NCBI GenBank assembly: GCA_022796855.1
Contig: JAAWJM010000015.1
Coordinates: 1-46,391 of the forward strand
DNA length: 46,391 nt
Direction of reading: 5' to 3'
From: Clostridia bacterium
Lineage (GTDB): Bacteria > Bacillota > Clostridia > TANB77 > CAG-508
A program made the position numbers and the translations under genes. The notes beneath the pieces were generated by a model that searched no databases, was not told the origin of the DNA, and worked only from the letters and a program-made list of their open reading frames with translations. This document shows, one piece after another, positions 1-8,470 of the stretch. The stretch's first letter is position 1. Every line of letters begins with the position of its first letter.

Positions 1-150
1 TTCACCATTTGCATCTGTACCTTCAGTACTTTCATCATTTACATCTGTACCTTCGGTACTTTCACCATTTGCATCTGTACTTTCGGTACTTTCATCATTC
101 GCCTGTGTACCTTCGGTACTTTCATCATTCGCCTGTGTACCTTCGGTCTC
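1..150. repeat. 30-bp tandem repeats in surface protein gene
   Basis: Five consecutive 30-bp units (1-30, 31-60, 61-90, 91-120, 121-150) differ at a few positions and run off the window edge. Each encodes a decapeptide of the form ESTEGTxxNx on the minus strand. Unit length is a multiple of 3, so changes in copy number keep the frame and only alter the length of the acidic tail. Confidence 0.9.
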
Positions 151-1581
151 TTCTTCATTAACCATCATCATTTCTTTAGAGTCGGTTTGGCACGCTACTT
201 CTTCGTGTATTGCTGTTGGCTGTGCGATTTCTCCACAATATCCTTTCCTTGTACAGAACCCATTTTGAAAATCATGATCATAATATACATAATAGTAGAC
301 ACCACAGGTTTTGCAACAGAAATCATATCGTGAACAATAATCATTTGGATTCGGATTTGGATTTGATATTTGACTAGTATCCACCAATTCTCCATATGCA
401 GGAGATTTTATAATCTCCATTAATCCCATATTTCTATACGTCCCATATCCATGATCATGTGCTATAACTGTTTTTACATCTTTACAACCATCGCATGTTA
501 ATGTACCATTTCCATCATACTCGTAATCGTGAGGTCTTGTTTCTCTCGCCTCCACGCATATACAATATCGTATATGTTCTTTATCATCTCTATGTTCCCA
601 TGGTCCATATTGATGATTGGTATGATACTGTCTTTCGCACATATCACCACACAGTTCACAATCATAATACTCGTAAATCTGGGCATATATTTTCACAACC
701 TTGAGTTCACCAACAGGTACACATGTCCCCTCTTCTTCCGCATGTGCATTACATATTTTACAATCTTTTACCTCTATATGCGTATCATTAATCCCTGTAC
801 GCTGATAAGAAGAAATTTCATAATCACATGCTTCTTCTTCTTCCTTGACAAATGTATTCTTGCAATTGGAACACACATTTGTCGTTTCAACCATATGTGT
901 CCCTCCCTGATTTGGTGTAACATCTGTCTGTTTTGTTACGAGCACATGAGGTCCAGTTTCTTTTATACCACAATGAGAACATTCTCTTTCATCTTGTGTA
1001 TCATCTTTAAAAGTCCAAGCTCCCCAAACATGCTGTTCTACTGGTTTAACTGGTGGTAATGGCACTACCGGATTTTCGATTTTCTCTGGTTCTTCTGTTG
1101 TTTCTGGTTGCTCTATCTCTTCTGTATCTTCCGAAAAATCTATTGTTTCCTGTTGTGTCATTTCTTCCTTGTTTTCTGTTTCGTTAATATCGGTTTGACT
1201 TGCTATCTCTGATAAGTCAAAAGTTAGCATTACTTCTTCTACCTCATTAACATTTTCTTTATTTTCCAAGTTAAAAATATCTTCTACCTTTAATGTCTGA
1301 TCCGTTCTTTCAGAATTGGGCCAAATGACTATTTCTGGATAAATTTGACCTTTACCAGTTTCATCATTTTCTTCTACTAGCTCTTCATCCTCAAAAGACC
1401 AATCATCTTGCTTCGATACCTTACTTTCCTCTTTCTTCTGTTCCTCCTCTTCTTGGTGCTGTTCTTCCTGTAATACTGTTTTTTTTACTTCTAACCGATT
1501 CATTATGGCAACTATCCCTGCTGTCATTCCGAACACAAGCAAAATTCCCATTATAATCCGTAGCAAGTTACTTCTTTTCAT
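1..1581 (-). CDS. Cys-rich repeat-tailed surface protein, 3' truncated
   Basis: One reading frame is open for 527 codons from an ATG at 1581 (GGAGG 8 nt upstream) to the window edge, where it is cut. Residues 1-30 are a basic N-terminus plus one hydrophobic segment (uncleaved signal or anchor). Residues 31-190 are an acidic Glu/Thr/Gln-rich linker. The middle carries many CxxC pairs (CSHCG, CSNCK, CKICN, CELCG, CDGCK, CKTCG) and a WGAWT motif, a pattern seen in clostridial secreted proteins with repeated zinc-ribbon-like modules. The visible C-terminal end is a run of ESTEGTDANG-type decapeptides encoded by 30-bp tandem repeats. Codons 8 and 29 are CGG and must be read in frame, because shifting at either gives a stop within 3 codons. 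Surface location is inferred; function is unknown. Confidence 0.8.
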   Translation of the reverse strand, partial: MKRSNLLRIIMGILLVFGMTAGIVAIMNRLEVKKTVLQEEQHQEEEEQKKEESKVSKQDDWSFEDEELVEENDETGKGQIYPEIVIWPNSERTDQTLKVEDIFNLENKENVNEVEEVMLTFDLSEIASQTDINETENKEEMTQQETIDFSEDTEEIEQPETTEEPEKIENPVVPLPPVKPVEQHVWGAWTFKDDTQDERECSHCGIKETGPHVLVTKQTDVTPNQGGTHMVETTNVCSNCKNTFVKEEEEACDYEISSYQRTGINDTHIEVKDCKICNAHAEEEGTCVPVGELKVVKIYAQIYEYYDCELCGDMCERQYHTNHQYGPWEHRDDKEHIRYCICVEARETRPHDYEYDGNGTLTCDGCKDVKTVIAHDHGYGTYRNMGLMEIIKSPAYGELVDTSQISNPNPNPNDYCSRYDFCCKTCGVYYYVYYDHDFQNGFCTRKGYCGEIAQPTAIHEEVACQTDSKEMMMVNEEETEGTQANDESTEGTQANDESTESTDANGESTEGTDVNDESTEGTDANGE

Positions 1582-1640
1582 CGTGTTTACCTCCATTTTG
1601 CAACGTTTTCCTATTACTTTTAATCATTCTTCTATGGTTT

Positions 1641-1659
1641 GCAATCAAATATCGATTGC
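1641..1659 (-). promoter_or_regulatory. Inverted repeat downstream of a -10 box, upstream of surface protein gene
   Basis: GCAATC and GATTGC flank a 7-nt spacer. A TATAAT (minus strand, 1664-1669) lies just upstream, placing the palindrome near the expected transcription start of the surface protein gene. No good -35 is visible. It could be an operator or a small leader hairpin. Confidence 0.35.
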
Positions 1660-1799
1660 ATCTATTATAAAAAGTGCACTCCACACTTATTGTTTATTAT
1701 ATATCATTTGTTTCCAAAAATCAATTTATTTGCAACATCAAATTATGGTAAATCTTCCAAATTCTCTTTTCCCTTTGTTATATTTTGTTCAGATTTTCT

Positions 1800-1824
1800 G
1801 GTCGATGTAGGCATCGCCCCCTAC
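1800..1824 (-). repeat. Dispersed palindromic repeat, copy 1
   Basis: Imperfect hairpin GGTCGATG / CATCGCCC followed by CCTAC, directly 3' of the permease gene. It shares its arms and the mismatch position with copies at 7410-7434 and 41507-41533. On the minus strand each reads GTAGGGGGCGA or GTAAGGGCGA followed by a loop and TCGACC or TCGTCC. It may act as a terminator or RNA-stabilising element. Confidence 0.6.
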
Positions 1825-1829
1825 CATTC

Positions 1830-2684
1830 CTAAATCTTTAAACCACATATTTCTAATACAATTCCTGCTACTACTCCAATTACATATAATAGCCCAATAA
1901 TGCTGGCATTTTCTTTTATGTTTTTGTTTACTTTACACAAGATTAAAATTCCTACTCCTGCTCCTACTAATAATCCTGCAAGCATGGTTGAAACACTAAT
2001 TACATTGGACACATATAATTGTGTTAATAAAACAGATGAGGCACAGTTTGGTATTAGTCCAATTAGTCCTGCTAAAATTGGACCTACGATTGGTTTATTT
2101 AAAATAAAGTTTGCTAGGTTGTCCTCTCCTATTAAATAAATAACGGTATTTAAAATGAAGGATATTATAAGAATATAAACGAAAACACTTAATGTATGTT
2201 TTAGGGAAGATTTAACAATTCCTCCTTCTTCACAATGACAATGTTCGTGTTCACAAACTTCTGTAATTTTATTTACTTCTTCTTTTTTTCGTATTTTTCT
2301 TATTACAAAATCAATGATAAAACCAGCAATGACTCCAATAAATAGTTTTACTCCTAAAATTTTTATAATTACTTCAAATGGTACTGCTTCGGATAAAAGA
2401 ATTGGTAACATTTCATCTGAAGTGGATAGAAAAATAGCAATTAAGGTTCCTAGGGTGATAATTCTTCCTGCATATAGATTGGCAGCCATTGCAGAAAAAC
2501 CACATTGTGGAAAAATTCCTAAGATACTTCCTAATACTGGGCCAAATCGATCCGATTTTTGTACCATTTCTTTTGTCTTATTACTTGTTTTATGTTCAAT
2601 ACATTCCATAATAAGATATGCCACAAATAAAAATGGTAATAATTTAATACTATCTTTTAAGGTATCTAGTACTACTTCTAACAT
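1830..2684 (-). CDS. Putative 10-TM heavy-metal/organoarsenical-type permease (ArsP_2-like)
   Basis: A 284-residue polytopic membrane protein with hydrophobic segments across both halves, divided by a cytoplasmic loop (about residues 125-160) holding a Cys/His cluster, CEHEHCHC. Each half contains a similar glycine/proline-rich motif with an embedded cysteine (GIFPQCGFS in the first, GLIPNCASS in the second), as in the putative heavy-metal exporter family PF11449. The inverted-repeat architecture and metal-binding loop support export of a soft metal or metalloid; the substrate is inferred only. The start at 2684 has an AAGGGG site. It is monocistronic, with a palindromic repeat after its stop. 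No in-frame CGG. Confidence 0.7.
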   Translation of the reverse strand: MLEVVLDTLKDSIKLLPFLFVAYLIMECIEHKTSNKTKEMVQKSDRFGPVLGSILGIFPQCGFSAMAANLYAGRIITLGTLIAIFLSTSDEMLPILLSEAVPFEVIIKILGVKLFIGVIAGFIIDFVIRKIRKKEEVNKITEVCEHEHCHCEEGGIVKSSLKHTLSVFVYILIISFILNTVIYLIGEDNLANFILNKPIVGPILAGLIGLIPNCASSVLLTQLYVSNVISVSTMLAGLLVGAGVGILILCKVNKNIKENASIIGLLYVIGVVAGIVLEICGLKI

Positions 2685-2750
2685 GTTTTCCCCTTCTTTT
2701 TCTAAAATTAATATCTCCTATCATACCATATTCTTAAAAAAATAACAAGA

Positions 2751-2777
2751 AAAACATGCCGATAACTGGCATGTTTT
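2751..2777 (-). terminator. Intrinsic terminator after patatin gene
   Basis: Ten-bp stem AAAACATGCC / GGCATGTTTT with a 7-nt loop and a T-rich tract on the minus strand, just beyond the stop of the 2791-3648 gene. Confidence 0.85.
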
Positions 2778-2790
2778 ACCTGTATTCTTT

Positions 2791-3648
2791 TTATTCCTCT
2801 ACAATCTTTTTTATTTTATCTATATTTTCTACTACACAATTATACCCATATTGGTAACAACTATCTAGTTTTGCTACATCTAATAAGCCTACTTTGTCGG
2901 TATACACACTTAGCACCAAATCACTCATTTCTAAACTCTCTTCTGATATTTTACTCCCCATAATATCAATGGTTTTCATCACAATATCCATAATATTGCT
3001 ATCTTCTTTTACTGGGTCTGCATCAAATTTTACGGCAATTACTTTATTTGCTCCTTGTTTTTTTACTTCATGTACTGGTACATTATCTAGTACACCTCCA
3101 TCCATAAAGGCATGGTTTTCAAATTCACATGGAGTAAATACAGCAGGAAAACTACTGCTAGCATGTACTGCTTTTCCTACCGTAATGTTGGTAATATATT
3201 GGGAGGTATCTTCCACTCCTTTTGGAATATAATTGGTAAAAACATATTCTTTGGAATTCATAATATCCACGCTCGGAATGACAATTGGCATTTTTATTTG
3301 ACTTAACTTTCGGATTCCTTTTTTATAGGCAATTTGGTTATAAATGGTTTCTAAACTTTTTCCTGTTTTTAGCCCTTGAATCGTACTTTTTCGATTCATC
3401 ATAAAATTACCAATTCCAGAAACAATTGGCCCACTACTAATGTACACTAATTCTTTGGCATATCGTTTAAATAAAATATATATGTAATATGGTGAATACC
3501 CCATAGCATAAAGAGACGCCACCAAACTTCCTGCACTGGTTCCTCCAATTATATCAATTTCTATCCCATTATCCTCTAAAGCTTTTAGCACTCCTGCATG
3601 AGCAATTCCGCGAATTCCGCCTCCTGATAAAGCAATTCCTAATTTCAT
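2791..3648 (-). CDS. Patatin-like phospholipase (RssA/YchK type)
   Basis: A 285-residue patatin-family serine lipid acyl hydrolase. Visible family features are the oxyanion glycine loop GGGIRG (residues 9-14), the nucleophile elbow GTSAG with Ser38, and the catalytic DGG with Asp183, giving the Ser-Asp dyad. It lacks a signal peptide, so it is probably cytoplasmic or membrane-associated and acts on phospholipid or lysophospholipid acyl chains. Length matches short bacterial patatins. It is monocistronic, divergent from the small gene at 3774, and has its own terminator. The physiological substrate is unknown. Confidence 0.9.
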   Translation of the reverse strand: MKLGIALSGGGIRGIAHAGVLKALEDNGIEIDIIGGTSAGSLVASLYAMGYSPYYIYILFKRYAKELVYISSGPIVSGIGNFMMNRKSTIQGLKTGKSLETIYNQIAYKKGIRKLSQIKMPIVIPSVDIMNSKEYVFTNYIPKGVEDTSQYITNITVGKAVHASSSFPAVFTPCEFENHAFMDGGVLDNVPVHEVKKQGANKVIAVKFDADPVKEDSNIMDIVMKTIDIMGSKISEESLEMSDLVLSVYTDKVGLLDVAKLDSCYQYGYNCVVENIDKIKKIVEE

Positions 3649-3715
3649 CTTGTCACCTACCTTATAAATAGTATTTCCTATTTACAATATGTTTAAACCT
3701 CTCGTTTTGCTATTT

Positions 3716-3744
3716 TTGAAAATTTCGTCTATTTGTGATATAAT
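3716..3744 (+). promoter_or_regulatory. Sigma-A-type promoter for 54-residue gene
   Basis: TTGAAA (3716-3721), 17-bp spacer, TATAAT (3739-3744), with a TGTGA extended -10 region. It lies 29 nt upstream of the ATG at 3774. Confidence 0.75.
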
Positions 3745-3773
3745 GGTTTTAACAAAACTTTTGAGGTGTTTTT

Positions 3774-3938
3774 ATGCTAAAATTTAATGAAGGAAAAATC
3801 GTTTATTCTCATACTCTTCGGAAGGTTCTTTTCGATTTAATAGAAGAAACCAATTATTCTGGAGAAGGTGAACAAGAAATTGAAATTCCTGCTAAGAAAA
3901 AATATTTTAGCTACAAAAGATATTTCAAATGGTACTAA
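3774..3938 (+). CDS. Small uncharacterised 54-residue protein
   Basis: An ATG with a GAGGTG ribosome binding site, a strong upstream promoter and a terminator after the TAA support a real gene. The product is charged and ends in an aromatic/basic tail (YFSYKRYFKWY); no domain is recognised. Codon 16 is CGG (3819-3821), read in frame: the 0-frame runs another 38 sensible codons, while a +1 shift there stops after 6. It is one of the few apparent in-frame uses of CGG in the window, presumably as Arg. Confidence 0.65.
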   Translation: MLKFNEGKIVYSHTLRKVLFDLIEETNYSGEGEQEIEIPAKKKYFSYKRYFKWY

Positions 3939-3943
3939 TGTTT

Positions 3944-3972
3944 AAGAGGGAACCTGCAATCGGTTCCCTCTT
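3944..3972. terminator. Bidirectional terminator
   Basis: Stem AAGAGGGAACC / GGTTCCCTCTT with a 7-nt loop and T-rich or A-rich flanks. It serves the small plus-strand gene and the convergent rpsF-ssb-rpsR operon. Confidence 0.9.
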
Positions 3973-3980
3973 TTATTACA

Positions 3981-4265
3981 TTAAATTTCTGTGTATGGTA
4001 ACATGGCGATGTGTCTACATCTTTTAATTGCAATCGTAATATCTCTTTGATGTTTGGCACATGCTCCTGTTGCTCTTCTTGGTAATATTTTACCTTTTTC
4101 ATTAATGAATTTTTTTAATTGGTCTGGATTTTTATAATCTAATACAAAGTTTTTGTCTGCACATAGTGGGCATACCTTTTTTCTTACTTTGCGAAATCTT
4201 GGATTATAATCTTCATCCCCATTATTCATTCTATTATTTCTTCTATTATTTTTTTTGTCTGCCAT
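3981..4265 (-). CDS. rpsR: Small ribosomal subunit protein bS18
   Basis: A 94-residue protein with the bS18 core ([36 protein letters not shown]) and a basic, Asn-rich N-terminal tail. It retains four cysteines in the pattern expected of the zinc-binding form (CPLC plus two later Cys). S18 binds S6 on the 30S platform. Last gene of the rpsF-ssb-rpsR operon, 24 nt after ssb, ending at a bidirectional terminator. No in-frame CGG. Confidence 0.97.
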   Translation of the reverse strand: MADKKNNRRNNRMNNGDEDYNPRFRKVRKKVCPLCADKNFVLDYKNPDQLKKFINEKGKILPRRATGACAKHQRDITIAIKRCRHIAMLPYTEI

Positions 4266-4289
4266 TTTTCTTTTCCCCCTATCTTTGTT

Positions 4290-4709
4290 TTAGAATGGTA
4301 GGTCATCATTAGAAGAAATTTCAAATTCTGGGCTTTGGGTTGCTACATTTCCAAATGTATTTTCAAAGCTTGCTCCTGCATCACCATCACGTTTGCTATC
4401 TGCAAAATAAGCTTCTTCTGCAATAACTTCTGTTATATAATGCTTTTGTCCTTGATCATCATCCCAAGTTCTTGTTTGAATTCTTCCAATTACTCCTACT
4501 TGTTGTCCTTTTTTAAAGTATTTACTACAAAACTCTCCTGTTTTGCTCCATGCCACAATATTAATAAAATCTGCTTGTCTTTCTTCTCCTTGCCTTGCAA
4601 ATCTTCTATTAACAGCAAGTGAAAAACTTGCAACTAGTGTGTTATTGGTTTGTGTATACCTTACTTCTGGATCTTTTGTTAATCTTCCCATTAAAATTAC
4701 TTTGTTCAT
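4290..4709 (-). CDS. ssb: Single-stranded DNA-binding protein
   Basis: A 139-residue OB-fold SSB: N-terminal MNKVILMGRLTKDPEVRY, followed by SLAVNRR, and a C-terminal acidic tip DDLPF that recruits repair and replication partners. The linker is short, so the protein is at the small end for Bacillota SSBs. It lies between rpsF and rpsR, the classic order. It binds ssDNA during replication and recombination. Confidence 0.97.
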   Translation of the reverse strand: MNKVILMGRLTKDPEVRYTQTNNTLVASFSLAVNRRFARQGEERQADFINIVAWSKTGEFCSKYFKKGQQVGVIGRIQTRTWDDDQGQKHYITEVIAEEAYFADSKRDGDAGASFENTFGNVATQSPEFEISSNDDLPF

Positions 4710-4757
4710 ATTTTTTTACCTTACCTTTCTTTTCATTAAAGGTTCCTAATTCATTTA

Positions 4758-5042
4758 CTAGTTTTCTTTTTTTACAACAATGAATTTAATTACATCATCG
4801 GTAATTCTGTAATTTCTTTCTAATTCTGTAATTAGTTCTGGGTTTGCTTCAAAATTGATTAACACATAATAAGCTTCTTTGTTCTTTTTAACTTCATATG
4901 CTAATTTTCTTTTTCCCATTTCTTCTACAGATTCTACTTTTCCATCAGTATTAATCAAGTCTGAAAACTTTTTAATAAGGCTTTTTAGACCTTCTTCTTC
5001 TAAACTTGGATTAATAATGATAATACTCTCGTACTTATTCAT
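4758..5042 (-). CDS. rpsF: Small ribosomal subunit protein bS6
   Basis: A 94-residue bS6 with YESIIIINPS at the start and VKKNKEAYYVLINFEA in the middle. I chose the ATG at 5042 because GGAGGTGAAATA precedes it; an in-frame extension to 5108 has no binding site and would add non-conserved residues. First gene of the rpsF-ssb-rpsR operon; S6 and S18 form a heterodimer on the 30S platform. Confidence 0.96.
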   Translation of the reverse strand: MNKYESIIIINPSLEEEGLKSLIKKFSDLINTDGKVESVEEMGKRKLAYEVKKNKEAYYVLINFEANPELITELERNYRITDDVIKFIVVKKEN

Positions 5043-5102
5043 TATTTCACCTCCTTTTGGCTTATAACCCATACTCCCTTTATACGGTATGAGTAAGGAA
5101 AA

Positions 5103-5130
5103 AAGCAATGCTTTTTCTCAAACATTGCTT
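5103..5130 (-). terminator. Terminator between prepilin-like gene and rpsF
   Basis: Stem AAGCAATG / CATTGCTT with a 12-nt loop, followed on the minus strand by a T tract. It lies downstream of the 5206-6681 gene and upstream of rpsF. A role as an rpsF leader attenuator cannot be excluded. Confidence 0.7.
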
Positions 5131-5205
5131 ATTTTACCATAAATAAATACTTTTGTCAAACGGATTTTTTGGAATTCCCCCTATTCTCTTACACGATCCT
5201 TTATC

Positions 5206-6681
5206 TTATAATCCTATTACATAAGCCGTTTCTGGACTTTTTCCATCTCCCTTTGTTATTTTTATCATACTTGACTTTAAAAGAATACATGCTCGAATCC
5301 CACGTTCATCTGAATAATGTGCTACATCACCATTTGAATATACTCCACATACACCTCCACTATGCAATTCTCCCGTGGAATTTGCATAATTTACATCAAA
5401 TCCCATATAAGATGAGCTAGCATACACATTATGTGATGCAAACCAGTAATTTTCCTGTGTAATCCATATATTCGCTTTTTTTAGTGCTTCTTCATCTATT
5501 TTATAGTTATCATCCGTATCATAACACCCTGTATCATCACTTAGCCATTCAAATGGTTTGGTATAACTTGTCCATTCATCTGGTGGCAATACTACCGTAG
5601 TTTCTGTGCCTTTATCTTTGTCAACAAATATTTTATCTTTTACTGTTGGAATACTTCCTACACATCTTGCATCATATGCATATTTCTCATTCATATATTC
5701 TTCTGCTACATTGTTTAAATTTCGAATCGCATTATTATAGGAATTTCTAGCAAGTCCCCATGTATCTCCTCCTAATGTCACATCTACTATATTTTTATCC
5801 GATATAATTTGCAACCCATACTCCGAATTTTCCGGATATAATACTCGAAACATGACAATGCCATTATCTCCCACACTCGTTACTCCTGTATCATATTTTA
5901 TATAATCTCCTGCCTCAAGTTTAGAAACAGCAATTCCTAATGTAATATGATTTGATGTTTTTATTTGATTCTCTTCATCCTCAATTCTAAAATAACAGTC
6001 TCTTTTTTCTTTGGTCAATTCAATTTTTTCGATTTCTTTCTTAACTTCTCTTTGGTTTGTATTATATTCAAATGTTTTATATGGCTGTTCATCTATCATT
6101 AATGTTACTTTTTTAATTCCTGTCATCTTATTAACTGCATGTATTTGAACATCTGTATAGTCTCTACCTTCCCCTATTACTTCTAATTTTAATATTTCAC
6201 TTAATTCTACTTTTGTACTTTCTTCTGGTATGGTATAATACATTTGATGATCGAATTGAATTCCTTTGATATAATAAACTTTATGACTTCTTGCATTCAT
6301 AACATATAAATCCGTTAATGTTTTTGATGGATTGCTTTTGTATTTTCCATAATCTTTCCCATATGATAATGTTATATTTTCTAATGCTTCTAAATCAATT
6401 ACATAATATTCGTTATTATCATTTGGATTTATGGAAACAATATTTTCTATATTCTCATATTTTGTTTTTACTACGGGTATCGAACGATATTTGGAATAAT
6501 AGATGTCTACTTTATCTTTTAATTTTTCAATATCATGATACATATCGTTTAATGCTTTTACCTTGGTTCCTGTAGAAATGTTAAAAATTAATGTACTTGT
6601 AATAATCAACATGATAATGATGGCAATCGAAAGCGTTACTAATGTTATTCCTTTTTTACTTTTTATGGTTTTCTTTATCAT
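5206..6681 (-). CDS. Prepilin-like secreted protein with large C-terminal domain
   Basis: A 491-residue protein. The N-terminus is a type IV prepilin-like signal: a short Lys-rich leader, KKGITLV cleavage/methylation-type site and a hydrophobic helix of about 20 residues. Downstream is a long extracellular region ending in a module with SYMGFDVNYAN, GIRACILLKSSM and a terminal GDGKSPETAYVIG, resembling C-terminal domains (DUF6273-like) of clostridial prepilin-type proteins. The second ATG (6681) is chosen because the first is only 1 nt from the GGAGG. Probably surface displayed or pseudopilin-like. No assembly ATPase or prepilin peptidase is in the window. No in-frame CGG. Confidence 0.75.
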   Translation of the reverse strand: MIKKTIKSKKGITLVTLSIAIIIMLIITSTLIFNISTGTKVKALNDMYHDIEKLKDKVDIYYSKYRSIPVVKTKYENIENIVSINPNDNNEYYVIDLEALENITLSYGKDYGKYKSNPSKTLTDLYVMNARSHKVYYIKGIQFDHQMYYTIPEESTKVELSEILKLEVIGEGRDYTDVQIHAVNKMTGIKKVTLMIDEQPYKTFEYNTNQREVKKEIEKIELTKEKRDCYFRIEDEENQIKTSNHITLGIAVSKLEAGDYIKYDTGVTSVGDNGIVMFRVLYPENSEYGLQIISDKNIVDVTLGGDTWGLARNSYNNAIRNLNNVAEEYMNEKYAYDARCVGSIPTVKDKIFVDKDKGTETTVVLPPDEWTSYTKPFEWLSDDTGCYDTDDNYKIDEEALKKANIWITQENYWFASHNVYASSSYMGFDVNYANSTGELHSGGVCGVYSNGDVAHYSDERGIRACILLKSSMIKITKGDGKSPETAYVIGL

Positions 6682-6734
6682 TTGCATTCCTCCGTTTTTT
6701 CTTACGTATATCTTACTATTAAATTAAATTTATT

Positions 6735-7388
6735 TCAACTGTTTTCGATAATTTTATAAATTCTCTTTTGCAAACGATACCTTTTATTTTCAAGAATAAC
6801 CATACTCCATAAGTAGCCAATCATAAATAAAATAGCAATGTTTTTATAATAGTAAATCGCAACACTAGATACCATTGTAAATAAAATCATAGTGGTATTT
6901 GATATGTAATTGGTTAATTGAATGGATTTTTTTCTTCCTTTTATTATATGAAGACAGGCTTTTACGATTCTACCTCCATCGAGCGGATGAATTGGTAGTA
7001 AATTAAATAAAGCAATTAGTAAATTCGCATAAATGATTTCTTGGTATAATCCTATTTCTATATTTTTTCTCCATAATATGGTAATGACTATCATGATTAA
7101 ATTGGTAATCGGGCCCAAAATAGCAATTCCTATTTTTTTAATTTGTAGTGCATTTCCTTTGGCTATCTTTTTATTATATTCTTTGGGAAGTACCTCAAAT
7201 TCTACACTTACACCCAAAGGCATAACTTTTAATGCTTTTGGTTTTAGTCCCATCGCAATACCACAAATGAGATGTCCCATTTCATGTAGAAAAGCAAATA
7301 TCATAAGCATAGCATAAATATGGATTTGTTTTGTAACATAGAAAATAATGGCAAATAGAAATATGTTTAGATTGATTTTTAAATTCAT
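6735..7388 (-). CDS. spoIVFB: Intramembrane site-2 metalloprotease SpoIVFB
   Basis: A 217-residue M50 protease with zinc motif HEMGH (residues 35-39) in a transmembrane helix and the third-ligand motif HPLDGGR (Asp137), typical of the SpoIVFB subgroup. SpoIVFB cleaves pro-sigma-K in the mother cell during sporulation. The upstream gene is a LytM-domain membrane protein of SpoIVFA type, the known regulatory partner, which strengthens the call. About 5 hydrophobic segments. No sigma-K gene is in the window. Confidence 0.85.
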   Translation of the reverse strand: MNLKINLNIFLFAIIFYVTKQIHIYAMLMIFAFLHEMGHLICGIAMGLKPKALKVMPLGVSVEFEVLPKEYNKKIAKGNALQIKKIGIAILGPITNLIMIVITILWRKNIEIGLYQEIIYANLLIALFNLLPIHPLDGGRIVKACLHIIKGRKKSIQLTNYISNTTMILFTMVSSVAIYYYKNIAILFMIGYLWSMVILENKRYRLQKRIYKIIENS

Positions 7389-7409
7389 ATGTATTCCTTT
7401 CTTTCGGAA

Positions 7410-7434
7410 GGACGAACACTAGGCTCGCCCTTAC
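7410..7434 (-). repeat. Dispersed palindromic repeat, copy 3
   Basis: GGACGA, 9-nt loop, then TCGCCC and TTAC. It has the same arm layout and mismatch position as the copies at 1800 and 41507. It lies in the 83-nt gap between spoIVFA and spoIVFB. Confidence 0.45.
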
Positions 7435-7471
7435 ACCATATATATTTCGATATAGAACTCTCCCCATATGG

Positions 7472-8393
7472 TTAAAATTCTAATATGTCACGAGGGTTTA
7501 AGTAATTGTCATTTCTAATAATTTCAAAATGCAAATGTGGACCTGTCGATTTTCCTGTAGATCCTACTTCTGCAATTTCTTGTCCTTGTGAAATAATATC
7601 TCCTTCTTTCACATATAATTTGCTACAATGAGCATATAAAGTACTTACATCGTTATTGGTAATTTTAATGTGATACCCATAATCTCCGCACTGTACTTGA
7701 TACTGTTACTGTTCCTTCCATAGAAGCTTTAATAACGGTTCCTGTGTTTGCTGCAATATCAATTCCACTATGGTTTTTACTTACAATTGGATTTTCTACG
7801 TCTCTTTGCCCGAATTCAGAAGAAACAATTCCTTCAATCGGTTTCATAAACGAAAAGTTATTTTTTACATATTCTTCATCACTCATAGGCGGTGGGTCTT
7901 CATTTGCTATTTTACTACCTTCTAGCATGTTTTGTTCTAATTCTACTCCTCCCATACCTTCTTCGTTCGTTTTTTCCTCTTCTTCTATTGTATTGGTGGT
8001 CTGCTCCGTTTTATTTTCTTCGTCTTTATTTTCTTCTCCTTTATCTTCTTCTTTACTAGGAGTCAGTCCTTGTATTTGTTCTGAAATAAACTTGCTGGTT
8101 TTCTCATATACACTTGCTATATCAATGTCATAAGAAAGAATTTGTCTGGTTTTTTTCAATACTTCTTCTGAAAAAATGTAGTTACTATTTTGAATGAGAT
8201 AAAAGATAAAGTAAATGACTAAACAAATGGCAATTTGTAAAAACATTTTTTTAAATAAATAAAAATTTTTTTCTTCTTTTTCTTCACTACGATATGTCCT
8301 TACTGTTCTACTATATGGGCTTTCCTCTCGTCTTTTTCGATATATTTCTTCTGCTCTTTTTATTCTTTCTTCCCCAGACAATGTTCTTTCCAA
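7472..8393 (-). CDS. spoIVFA: SpoIVFA-like M23/LytM membrane protein (CGG +1 recoded)
   Basis: Merged across one CGG site the gene is 922 nt (307 codons plus 1 nt). It has a charged cytoplasmic N-terminus, one transmembrane helix (about residues 50-68), a Glu/Thr-rich linker, and a C-terminal LytM domain. The domain keeps both zinc-site motifs, HSGID (HxxxD) and HLHFE (HxH). In the 0-frame it stops 6 codons after the CGG, losing HLHFE. Directly upstream of spoIVFB, as in Bacillus. The start appears to be TTG at 8393; its likely binding site (GGGGTG) lies in the 3' arm of the preceding terminator hairpin. Intact zinc ligands suggest a possible catalytic function, unlike Bacillus SpoIVFA. Confidence 0.8.
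7686..7688 (-). other. CGG +1 recoding site in spoIVFA
   Basis: Codon 236 reads GTG-CGG-AGA. Dropping the C gives GTG-GGA-GAT and the frame continues T-V-G-D-Y-G-Y-H into the LytM zinc motif. The 0-frame ends at TAA 6 codons later. Confidence 0.9.
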
Positions 8394-8396
8394 TAA

Positions 8397-8460
8397 AAAA
8401 ACACCCCTATTCTTAACATATTTGGTTTTGTAATATATATGTTAAATAGACGTGTTTTAT
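8397..8460 (-). terminator. Long-stem terminator between 8471 gene and spoIVFA
   Basis: AAAACACG..CTATTTAACATAT pairs with ATATGTTAA..AATAGGGGTGTTTT across about 15 nt, followed by a T run. The GGGGTG of the 3' arm is also the only plausible ribosome binding site for the TTG start of spoIVFA. Confidence 0.65.
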
Positions 8461-8470
8461 TCTTTTTTCT

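Noticed and set aside
529..1059. Plus-strand 176-codon ORF opposite the surface protein gene
   Set aside because: It is antisense to a continuous minus-strand frame with a proper start and repeats; no binding site and low-complexity hydrophobic composition.
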